Below are positions 26,813 to 33,147 of a DNA stretch of 35,173 nt, one piece after another. The translations under genes were made by a program, and so were the position numbers. Positions within the stretch are counted from its first letter, which is position 1. Each line of letters starts with the position of its first letter. This DNA comes from Candidatus Cryptobacteroides faecigallinarum (GTDB lineage: Bacteria; Bacteroidota; Bacteroidia; Bacteroidales; UBA932): positions 1 through 35,173 of the forward strand of contig JADIMD010000100.1 of NCBI GenBank assembly GCA_017695015.1, in the 5' to 3' direction. Below the pieces are notes generated by a model. That model made no database searches, had not been told where the DNA came from, and worked only from the letters and a program-made list of their open reading frames with translations.

Positions 26813-27499
26813 TTATTCGACCGGGCTGAAACAATATCCGTACCCGGAGCGGTTTGTCAGATAATTCTTGTATTCCCCGAGCTTGCTCCTTATTCTTGCG
26901 ATATGGACATCCACCGTCCTGTCAAGCACATATGGGGCGTCTTTCCAAAGTTCGTCGATAATGTCTTCCCTGGAATATACCCTGCCCTCATGCGATGCCA
27001 GCAGACAGAGTATCTCAAACTCTTTTTTTGAAAGCAGGACAGGAGCATCAGCCGCATAGACCATTTTCTTGGAAATGTCTATCCTGATTTTTCCTGACAC
27101 TATCGTGTCGGAAACAGGTTCATGGTCGGAAGAAGTTCTCCTCAACACGGCCTTGACACGGGCAATCACCTCGTGAATGGAAAAAGGCTTGCTGATATAG
27201 TCGTCTCCTCCTGCCGAAAACCCAGTCAGCAGATCATTCTCCGCATTCTTCGCAGTAAGGAAAATGATTGGCACCTGGCTCCCGCGTTCCTTTCGGACGA
27301 CCTCCGCCATCTTGAACCCGGACATCCCTTCCATCATGACATCCAGCAGAATCAGCCTGTGTTCTGGGGAAAGTATTTCGAGCGCCTCTTCCGCAGAAGC
27401 TGCACAGTCTACGGAATAGCCTGCGTTTTCAAGGTTAAACTCCAGGATTTCCCTTATATCTTCCTCGTCATCGACAATCAGAATTTTTCCTTCTTCCAT
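26813..27499 (-). CDS. OmpR/PhoB-type response regulator
   Basis: A 228-residue two-domain regulator. The receiver domain has the acidic pair in VDDEED, phosphoacceptor D53 (LLDVMMEG) and conserved K104 (YISKPF). The C-terminal winged helix (about 130-228) is OmpR-type, with LSKKEFEILCLLASHEGRVYSRE and a VDVHIARIRSKLGEY recognition helix. The start is ATG 27499 (MEEGKILIVDDEE); the extra 11 codons of an in-frame ATG at 27532 fall inside a leader hairpin and are not family-like. It is the first gene of a regulator-kinase operon. A TACCTTTG -7 box lies at 27545-27552 on the minus strand. Targets are unknown. Confidence 0.94.
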   Translation of the reverse strand: MEEGKILIVDDEEDIREILEFNLENAGYSVDCAASAEEALEILSPEHRLILLDVMMEGMSGFKMAEVVRKERGSQVPIIFLTAKNAENDLLTGFSAGGDDYISKPFSIHEVIARVKAVLRRTSSDHEPVSDTIVSGKIRIDISKKMVYAADAPVLLSKKEFEILCLLASHEGRVYSREDIIDELWKDAPYVLDRTVDVHIARIRSKLGEYKNYLTNRSGYGYCFSPVE

Positions 27500-27512
27500 A
27501 GAAAAAAATTTA

Positions 27513-27543
27513 GACGGTCTGCCTCTTCGCAAGACAAACCGTC
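27513..27543 (-). promoter_or_regulatory. Hairpin in the 5' leader of the response regulator mRNA
   Basis: GACGGT (27513-27518) and ACCGTC (27538-27543) form a 6-bp outer stem, with a possible inner TGC/GCA pairing. With the -7 box ending at 27545, the transcript would begin near the start of this stem, so the mRNA 5' end could be folded. Confidence 0.4.
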
Positions 27544-27544
27544 A

Positions 27545-27552
27545 CAAAGGTA
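27545..27552 (-). promoter_or_regulatory. Bacteroidota -7 box (TACCTTTG) for the two-component operon
   Basis: The minus strand reads TACCTTTG, a perfect TAnnTTTG, about 45 bp upstream of the start codon. A TTG 22 bp upstream is an imperfect -33 candidate. Confidence 0.5.
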
Positions 27553-27637
27553 TTCATTTTACACAATCTTATCGCAACAAATCTGTAAAGTTTTTGTTAC
27601 AAGGCAGACAGCAGCGACAGGACTGATGCATAAGGAA

Positions 27638-29863
27638 TCATTTCAGTTCAAACTCGACTGTCCCCCTGATATCGTCGGAGGCAGCACCCACATAGGCAGT
27701 AAACTTGCCCGGCTCCGACTTCCAGCAGCCTTCGACATCATCATAGAACTGCAGCATCTCAGGCTCGACTTCGAATGTCACGGTAGCGGTCTCTCCCGGA
27801 GCAAGATCCACTTTCCGGAATCCTTTAAGCTCCTTCACCGGCCGCGGAAGAGAAGACTCCTCATCACCGATATACATCTGCACGACTTCTTTCCCCTGAC
27901 GGGAGCCGGTATTGGTCACATCCACAGACACCTTGAGAATGCCGTCAGAGCTCATGGATGACTTGTCTGCCCTGACATTGGAATAACCGAATGTCGTATA
28001 GCTCAACCCATGGCCGAAAGCGAACAGAGGAGCTATATTACGGGTGTCGTGCCATCTGTATCCGACAAAGATGCTCTCCTTGTATTCTGTCTCGTCTGCA
28101 ACATCGTAGGCGCCAAGGGCATGCGGAGCACTGTCTTCAAGCTTCACAGGGAAAGAAAAAGGAAGTTTTCCCGACGGATTAACCTTGCCGAACACCACAT
28201 CTGCTATGGCATTTCCTGCCTGTGACCCGAGGAACCATACCTGAGCAACAGCCGGCACCTTGTCTATCCAAGGCATTTCAACAGCATTTCCACTCACAAG
28301 CAGGACTGCAAGATTGCTGTTTGCCTCAGCCAGCGCTTCGATCACCTTGTCCTGGGCATAAGGAAGGCCGTACTGGCGACGGTCATCCCCCTCACAATCC
28401 TGGTTGGTGCTCTTGTTGAGACCTCCGACAAAAATGACTGCATCTGCTTCCTTTGCAGCCTTGACTGCGTCCGAAATCAGACGGGACTCCGATCTGCTCT
28501 CCGAAAGATCCTGACCCGAATCCACTGCATCGAACACTGTGGACACATCCCCTACATATCCTCTTTCATATATCACTTCCGCCTTTCCTTCTGCTGCGGT
28601 CTTGATACCTTCAAGAGGCAGGACCTCATGCTGCACCTTCAATGAAGAGGAACCTCCTCCCACTGTCATCATCTTGATCGCATTCTCCCCTACTACAAGT
28701 ATCTTTTTCGCAGAATCCAGGTCGATCGGAAGGACACTGTTGTCATTCTTCAAAAGAACGATTCCCTCGCCTCCGATCTGCCTTGCCGCAGCAAGATGTT
28801 CAGGAGAATTCATGGACCCGAACGGCTTGTGAGTATTCATTGCCGTACGGAAATTGAGTTTCAGGACACGGCGGACCTTGTCATCAAGCTGTGCCACAGG
28901 AAGTTCTCCACTGCGGAGCTTTTCAAGATATGGAAGCGCCATGTAATATTTGTCATACGCATTCTTGGCACTGACCGTAAGTCCGTCTGTACCTGTCCCG
29001 AACTCCATATCAAGCCCGTTCATGGCAGCCTGATCCGTGTCATATGTGCCGCCCCAGTCTGAAATCACAGCCCCGTCGAAACCCCATTCGTCCTTCAGGA
29101 TATCGTTGAGCAGATATTCATTGTGGCAGCAGTGCTGTCCCTTATAGAGGTTGTATGCCCCCATGATAGACCATGCCCCGCCTTCCTGCACCGCAGCCTT
29201 GAAGCCAGGGAGATAAATTTCACGCAAGGCCCTGTCGTCCACTGTCACATTGACTGTATGGCGGTGAGCTTCCTGGTTGTTGAGAGCAAAATGCTTGACA
29301 CAGGCAGCCACACCGTTCTTCTGAAGATTCCGGATATACGGGACAACCATCTTCGATGTCAGGTACGGATCTTCGCCCATGTACTCGAAATTCCTGCCGT
29401 TAAGAGGAGTCCTGTAAATGTTGATACCCGGTCCGAGAATCACATCCTTCTCCCTGTACCGTGCCTCTTCTCCGAGGGATTTGCCGTAAAGGGCGGACAT
29501 TTCAGGATTCCAGGTGGCAGCCAGACAGGTCAATGCAGGGAAAGCCGTACATGAGTCATTGGTCCAGCCTGCCTGGTTCCACTCATCCCAAAGCACCTCC
29601 GGTCTGACCCCGTGAGGCCCGTCGTCTGTCCACAGATCCGGGATTCCGAGCCTCGGCACACCCCTTGATGAAAATTTGGACTGCGCATGGATCAAAGCCA
29701 CCTTTTCCTCTAAAGTCAGCCTGCCCAACGCATCCTCGACACGTTCGTCAAGAGGCTTGGACTCATCCATGTAGACAGGCAGATCCGACTTTGGTCCGCC
29801 GCACGAAACCGCTGTCGCAGCACACAGGACCGCCACACCTTTCAGTGAAGTCTTTAATGTCAT
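27638..29863 (-). CDS. Glycoside hydrolase family 3 (beta-glucosidase-like) lipoprotein
   Basis: A 741-residue GH3 enzyme. The signal peptide ends in a lipobox (TAVSC, cysteine at residue 21), predicting lipid anchoring. The N-terminal barrel carries the nucleophile D269 (VISDWGGTYD) and the substrate-binding KHFALNNQE segment. The C-terminal alpha/beta domain supplies the acid/base, probably E491 in DCEGDDRRQYGLP. A fibronectin III-like domain (about 640-741) closes the protein. It likely releases terminal sugars from beta-linked oligosaccharides in the periplasm or at the cell surface; beta-glucosidase, xylosidase or other specificity cannot be told apart by eye. No SusC/SusD or other glycan-use genes adjoin it, so no polysaccharide-utilisation locus is visible. 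Confidence 0.94.
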   Translation of the reverse strand: MTLKTSLKGVAVLCAATAVSCGGPKSDLPVYMDESKPLDERVEDALGRLTLEEKVALIHAQSKFSSRGVPRLGIPDLWTDDGPHGVRPEVLWDEWNQAGWTNDSCTAFPALTCLAATWNPEMSALYGKSLGEEARYREKDVILGPGINIYRTPLNGRNFEYMGEDPYLTSKMVVPYIRNLQKNGVAACVKHFALNNQEAHRHTVNVTVDDRALREIYLPGFKAAVQEGGAWSIMGAYNLYKGQHCCHNEYLLNDILKDEWGFDGAVISDWGGTYDTDQAAMNGLDMEFGTGTDGLTVSAKNAYDKYYMALPYLEKLRSGELPVAQLDDKVRRVLKLNFRTAMNTHKPFGSMNSPEHLAAARQIGGEGIVLLKNDNSVLPIDLDSAKKILVVGENAIKMMTVGGGSSSLKVQHEVLPLEGIKTAAEGKAEVIYERGYVGDVSTVFDAVDSGQDLSESRSESRLISDAVKAAKEADAVIFVGGLNKSTNQDCEGDDRRQYGLPYAQDKVIEALAEANSNLAVLLVSGNAVEMPWIDKVPAVAQVWFLGSQAGNAIADVVFGKVNPSGKLPFSFPVKLEDSAPHALGAYDVADETEYKESIFVGYRWHDTRNIAPLFAFGHGLSYTTFGYSNVRADKSSMSSDGILKVSVDVTNTGSRQGKEVVQMYIGDEESSLPRPVKELKGFRKVDLAPGETATVTFEVEPEMLQFYDDVEGCWKSEPGKFTAYVGAASDDIRGTVEFELK

Positions 29864-29920
29864 AATAATGTAAGTTATAAGTATATTAACTATGCAATGG
29901 CCGATGTTATAACGATTCTA

Positions 29921-29928
29921 CAAAAATA
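29921..29928 (-). promoter_or_regulatory. Bacteroidota -7 box (TATTTTTG) for the GH3 gene
   Basis: The minus strand reads TATTTTTG 57 bp upstream of the GH3 start codon, with a TTG about 19 bp further upstream (29948-29950). This would give a leader of about 50 nt. Confidence 0.45.
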
Positions 29929-30053
29929 CGATTTATCCGCACACAAACAAGACCGCCAAGCATAATCTTTTCCCGACCATTCCGTATTTCCAATCTGACA
30001 TAATGCAGCAACAAGGATCTGCCGAAACGCCATGCTTTTCAAATTAAAATAAG

Positions 30054-30061
30054 TACATTTG
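30054..30061 (+). promoter_or_regulatory. Bacteroidota -7 box (TACATTTG) for the methyltransferase operon
   Basis: TACATTTG matches TAnnTTTG and lies 31 bp before the first in-frame ATG (30093), or 100 bp before the alternative start at 30162. No clear -33 TTTG is seen at the right distance. The 229-bp interval 29864-30092 otherwise holds only the divergent GH3 promoter. Confidence 0.45.
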
Positions 30062-30092
30062 TAAACTATATATGGCATAAATTAGTAGTTAT

Positions 30093-31433
30093 ATGAATAG
30101 CAAGCCAATGGCAAATAATAAAATTTCCACTACAAATATCTGTAGTGGAGGGAAATTCTTAATGCAAATATCCGGACCTCACTCTTTAAACGAAGACGGA
30201 ACTGCTATTCCATTCGAAGAACAAATGGCGATAGTATCTCATTATTTACACAATCAAGGCCATAAATATGCTATTCCATACAAGAAAAAGGCAGAAGAAC
30301 TAATAGACATATACAACAAACAGCAAGAAAAACCAGAAACTCATTGCGTTTCTGATGTATGTGGCCATTATTCATTGTTCTCTGATTTATTTGCTGCGCC
30401 ATTTATGCCTGTTGACAATCCCAAATTCACATTTATTGATTTATTCGCCGGGATTGGAGGTTTTAGAATGGCTATGCAAAATCTCGGTGGTAAATGTGTG
30501 TTTTCTTCAGAGTGGGATTCACAAGCACAAAAAACATATTTGTTAAATTATGGAGAAGTACCATTTGGGGACATTACAAAAGAGTCCACTAAATCTTTTA
30601 TCCCAGATGATTTTGACATACTTTGTGCAGGATTTCCTTGTCAGGCATTCTCATTAGCCGGGAAACGACTTGGATTTGAAGAGACAAGAGGGACATTGTT
30701 TTTTGATGTAGCTGAAATAATACGAAGGAAGCGTCCTAAGGCATTTTTTTTAGAGAATGTCAAAGGGCTGCTTATTCACGATAAAGGGAAAACCATTCAA
30801 ACCATTTTAAAAGTATTAAGAGAAGACCTGGATTATTATGTCCCCGAGCCACAAATTGTCAATGCGATGAATTTCGGAGTCCCGCAACATCGTGAAAGGA
30901 TTTATATCGTAGGGTTCAGAAAAGACCAAAATGTCAACGAGTTTACATACCCAGAACCAACTGATACGACGAAAACATTCGCAGATATAAAAGAAAAAAA
31001 CACCGTTTCAGCCAAATATTATTTATCAACCCAATACATAAAAACTCTTATAGCCCACAAAGAGCGCCATGCTGCAAAAGGCAACGGTTTTGGATATGAA
31101 ATAATTCCTGATGATGGAGTGGCAAATGCCATTGTTGTTGGCGGCATGGGACGAGAACGCAATCTTGTAATAGACAACCGTCTTAAAGATTTTACTCCTG
31201 TAACCAACATAAAAGGAGAAGTCAATCGTGAAGGGATAAGAAGGATGACCCCACGCGAATGGGCTCGTTTGCAGGGGTTCCCGGATAATTTTATTATTGG
31301 AGTGGCCGATGCATCGGCTTATAAACAGTTTGGAAATTCTGTTGCCGTTCCCGCGATTCAAGCCACTGCACAAGAAATAATCAAAAGAATTGATCTATCA
31401 AAATCCAAGACATATGGCACTGACAGGCAATAA
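30093..31433 (+). CDS. DNA (cytosine-5) methyltransferase, M.HpaII-like (CCGG expected)
   Basis: A 446-residue C5-cytosine methyltransferase with motif I (DLFAGIGGF, from D116), motif IV with catalytic C183 (GFPCQAFS), motif VI (ENVKGL), motif VIII (QHRERIYIVGF) and motif X (QFGNSVAVP). The target-recognition region, including FGYEIIPDDG, VVGGMGRERN and NIKGEVNREGIR, closely follows what I recall of M.HpaII from Haemophilus parainfluenzae, so methylation of CCGG is expected. It carries roughly 90 residues more at the N-terminus than M.HpaII. An alternative start at ATG 30162 is preceded by a GGAGGGA sequence and a 9-bp palindrome. The gene is visibly AT-rich (one 60-base line has 19 G+C, against 36 in a pflB line), suggesting acquisition by transfer. 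The last 20 bases overlap the endonuclease gene. Confidence 0.93.
   Translation: MNSKPMANNKISTTNICSGGKFLMQISGPHSLNEDGTAIPFEEQMAIVSHYLHNQGHKYAIPYKKKAEELIDIYNKQQEKPETHCVSDVCGHYSLFSDLFAAPFMPVDNPKFTFIDLFAGIGGFRMAMQNLGGKCVFSSEWDSQAQKTYLLNYGEVPFGDITKESTKSFIPDDFDILCAGFPCQAFSLAGKRLGFEETRGTLFFDVAEIIRRKRPKAFFLENVKGLLIHDKGKTIQTILKVLREDLDYYVPEPQIVNAMNFGVPQHRERIYIVGFRKDQNVNEFTYPEPTDTTKTFADIKEKNTVSAKYYLSTQYIKTLIAHKERHAAKGNGFGYEIIPDDGVANAIVVGGMGRERNLVIDNRLKDFTPVTNIKGEVNREGIRRMTPREWARLQGFPDNFIIGVADASAYKQFGNSVAVPAIQATAQEIIKRIDLSKSKTYGTDRQ
30126..30149 (+). promoter_or_regulatory. 9-bp perfect inverted repeat near the methyltransferase start (possible operator)
   Basis: TCCACTACA (30126-30134) and TGTAGTGGA (30141-30149) are separated by 6 bp. 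If translation starts at 30162, the element lies in the leader, overlapping a GGAGGGA ribosome-binding-like sequence at 30147-30153. As DNA it could bind a dimeric regulator; as RNA it could hide the ribosome site. Confidence 0.45.
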
Positions 31434-32523
31434 AGGGGAATGGAGCGAGATATATGTGTTGCTGAAACTCTTAGGAGATGGTGAAGTCCACGCCGGTGAT
31501 GAGAACCTCAATGAAATCAAGGATCTCGTATATCCAATTGTTATGATATTGAGGGAAGAGTCCGAAGGTAAACTGAAATATTTGCCAGAAAACAGTGATG
31601 TCGTAATTCAAACATCAAGCGGAACAGAACTACTTCGTCTGCCGGCAAAAGAATTCGAACATCAAGCGATGAGCTTATTGTACTCATTGCAAAGCATTGA
31701 TGATAAAGACTCCGGCAAAAAAGGAGCATTCAGCATTTCTTATACAGAAGATTTCATGACAAAGATTCATTGCCACTCATTGAAAGCCAAATCTTCTGAC
31801 AAAACAGATATACGAATTGTCCTTCACGACAGGAGGACAAAGCTGAATACCGAAATGGGATTCAGCATCAAGTCTCAACTTGGCGGAGATTCAACATTGC
31901 TCAACGCAGGCAAGACCACTAATTTCAATTTTAAAATTTGTGGGAACAACTTGAGCGATGCAGACATTGAATATATCAACACCCTCAATCCAAAACAGAA
32001 GAAAGTAATTCTCAGAGTCCAAGCCATTAAAAACAAGGGATGTCATCTTGTTTTCGACAAGGTCGACAATCCTACTTTCAGAAACAATTTGGCAATGCTT
32101 GACAGCAGTCTTGGAGAAATCATCGGTCTGTTGCTACTTGAACAACTCGAACATGACACGAATATGTTAAAGGATCTGGTTCAGGCTCTATCAGAAAAGA
32201 ATCCTCTGCACTTCGATATATCCCAGAACAATCCGTACTATGCATATAAAGTGAAGAACCTTTTGACATCATCCGCTCTTGGAATGATGCCAGGGAAAGC
32301 CTGGAATGGAAAATATGATGCTAACGGTGGCTATCTTGTAGTAAAAGAAAGTGGAGATATCCTCTGTTACCATTTCTATGACCGCAACCGCTTTGAGGAC
32401 TTCCTCTATAATAACGCATATCTTGAAAGAGCAAGCACAACAAGACACGAATATGCCAAAATCATCAAAGAAGAAGACGGCACTCTGACATTTAAGCTGA
32501 ATCTCCAAATACGGCTTAAATAA
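31414..32523 (+). CDS. HpaII-family type II restriction endonuclease (CCGG expected)
   Basis: A 369-residue protein starting at ATG 31414 (MALTGNKGEWSEIYVLLKLL), which overlaps the end of the methyltransferase gene by 20 bp; an in-frame ATG at 31390 would extend the overlap. The GNKGEWSEIY opening, the GDENLNEI segment and the middle SIKSQLGGDSTLLNAGKTTNF segment match the RE_HpaII family (PF09561) as I know it. Family members cut CCGG when paired with an HpaII-type methyltransferase, consistent with the neighbour. The frame is open and full length (R.HpaII is similar in size), so the system may be active. By eye it is less AT-rich than the methyltransferase gene (29 of 60 G+C in one line). 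Translational coupling would delay nuclease synthesis behind the methyltransferase. Confidence 0.9.
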   Translation: MALTGNKGEWSEIYVLLKLLGDGEVHAGDENLNEIKDLVYPIVMILREESEGKLKYLPENSDVVIQTSSGTELLRLPAKEFEHQAMSLLYSLQSIDDKDSGKKGAFSISYTEDFMTKIHCHSLKAKSSDKTDIRIVLHDRRTKLNTEMGFSIKSQLGGDSTLLNAGKTTNFNFKICGNNLSDADIEYINTLNPKQKKVILRVQAIKNKGCHLVFDKVDNPTFRNNLAMLDSSLGEIIGLLLLEQLEHDTNMLKDLVQALSEKNPLHFDISQNNPYYAYKVKNLLTSSALGMMPGKAWNGKYDANGGYLVVKESGDILCYHFYDRNRFEDFLYNNAYLERASTTRHEYAKIIKEEDGTLTFKLNLQIRLK

Positions 32524-32558
32524 TTCTCCAGAACGATAAATTATAGATTTTCTTAAAA

Positions 32559-32579
32559 TGTTGGTGCTTTTGTTGGTGC
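32559..32579. repeat. Perfect 9-bp direct repeat with 3-bp spacer
   Basis: TGTTGGTGC occurs at 32559-32567 and again at 32571-32579, separated by TTT. It lies 35 bp past the endonuclease stop and 53 bp from the tRNA 3' end, a position where integrase arm-type sites are found in integrative elements. Confidence 0.6.
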
Positions 32580-32591
32580 CGTACAAAGAAA

Positions 32592-32620
32592 AAGGAGTCG
32601 CGATAATTTCGCAACTCCTT
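32592..32620 (-). terminator. Rho-independent terminator of the tRNA-Met transcript
   Basis: AAGGAGT (32592-32598) pairs with ACTCCTT (32614-32620), and GCGA with TCGC inside it. On the minus strand the hairpin is followed by TTTTTCTTT. It begins 11 bp beyond the tRNA 3' end. On the plus strand AATTTT follows, so it could also end transcripts from the endonuclease gene. Confidence 0.8.
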
Positions 32621-32631
32621 AATTTTGAGGG

Positions 32632-32706
32632 TGGTCCCAACAGGGCTTGAACCTGTGACCCCCTGATTATGAGTCAGGTGCTACTAACCAACTGAGCTAT
32701 GGGACC
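32632..32706 (-). tRNA. tRNA-Met (anticodon CAT)
   Basis: The minus strand folds as a tRNA of 75 nt without CCA. Acceptor arms GGTCCCA and TGGGACC pair fully, the anticodon stem CCTGA/TCAGG holds the loop CTCATAA with anticodon CAT, and the T arm has CAGGG/CCCTG-type pairing around TTCAAGC. CCA is not encoded. The D arm reads GCTC ... TAGC, with a mismatch at the last D-stem pair. The GGGGTCACAGGTTC region resembles elongator tRNA-Met of E. coli; a lysidine-modified tRNA-Ile2 with the same CAT anticodon cannot be fully excluded. The first acceptor pair is matched, so it is not the initiator tRNA. Confidence 0.92.
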
Positions 32707-32710
32707 TTTT

Positions 32711-32751
32711 TATTTGCATTCTTGCCCGGCAATCGGACAGGAATGCAAATA
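32711..32751. repeat. 11-bp perfect inverted repeat upstream of the tRNA gene
   Basis: TATTTGCATTC (32711-32721) and GAATGCAAATA (32741-32751) are exact reverse complements around a 19-bp spacer, which itself contains the small palindrome TTGCC-C-GGCAA (32722-32732). The right arm overlaps the -7 box of the tRNA promoter, so the repeat acts at DNA level rather than as an RNA hairpin. Confidence 0.6.
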
Positions 32752-32777
32752 TAGCAATAATTTCTGATTCTCTAAAA
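32746..32777 (-). promoter_or_regulatory. Promoter of tRNA-Met (TTTT - 20 bp - TATATTTG)
   Basis: The minus strand has TATATTTG (32746-32753), a perfect -7 box, with TTTT (32774-32777) exactly 20 bp upstream. The tRNA 5' end is 40 bp downstream. The tRNA therefore need not depend on read-through from rpsJ. Confidence 0.6.
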
Positions 32778-32822
32778 TCTATCTGATTTTTCCGACAGAA
32801 AATGAGAAGTCAGACAATTCTG

Positions 32823-33128
32823 TCAGACCTTGATCTCTACTTCAACTCCTGAAGGAAGTTCCAGCTTCATCAGGGCATCAACAGTCTTCTGTGTAGACTC
32901 GTAGATGTCGAGAAGGCGGCAGTATGAATTGAGCTCGAACTGCTCGCGGGACTTCTTGTTCACGAAAGTGGAGCGGTTTACAGTGAAGATCTTCTTGTCA
33001 GTCGGAAGCGGAATAGGTCCATTCACGCGAGCTCCTGTAGAAGACACTGTATCAACGATCTTCTTTGCTGACTTGTCAACCAGCATATGATCGAATGATT
33101 TGAGTTTTATTCTTATTTTCTGGCTCAT
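32823..33128 (-). CDS. rpsJ: 30S ribosomal protein S10
   Basis: A 101-residue protein with the S10 signatures [10 protein letters not shown] at the start, GPIPLPT in the middle and [14 protein letters not shown] at the end. S10 belongs to the small subunit head and, as NusE, joins antitermination complexes. The start is ATG 33128 ([11 protein letters not shown]); longer in-frame extension to 33203 would run into fusA. It lies 19 bp after the fusA stop, as in the str operon of most Bacteroidota. The usual next gene, rplC, is absent: a tRNA gene and a restriction-modification cassette follow instead. Confidence 0.98.
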   Translation of the reverse strand: MSQKIRIKLKSFDHMLVDKSAKKIVDTVSSTGARVNGPIPLPTDKKIFTVNRSTFVNKKSREQFELNSYCRLLDIYESTQKTVDALMKLELPSGVEVEIKV

Positions 33129-33147
33129 TTTATTTCCGTTTATATTA

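Noticed and set aside
27122..27961. Plus-strand frame of 279 codons across the response regulator and GH3 ends
   Set aside because: It spans the ends of two real minus-strand genes and their promoter; its translation is low-complexity and unlike any protein family.
29864..30092. Left attachment repeat copying the tRNA-Met 3' end
   Set aside because: I looked for a copy of the GGTCCCAAC-type tRNA end left of the restriction-modification genes and found none, so a complete integrated island is not shown.
32269..32640. Minus-strand frame near the tRNA resembling an integrase remnant
   Set aside because: Its first residues (SLYGTNKSTN) looked faintly like leader sequence near Bacteroidales integrases, but the rest is antisense to the endonuclease gene and carries no integrase motif.
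32794..32824. Hairpin overlapping the rpsJ stop codon
   Set aside because: GACAGAA/TTCTGTC arms exist, but the loop is 17 nt and no U-run follows on the minus strand, so it is not a convincing terminator.
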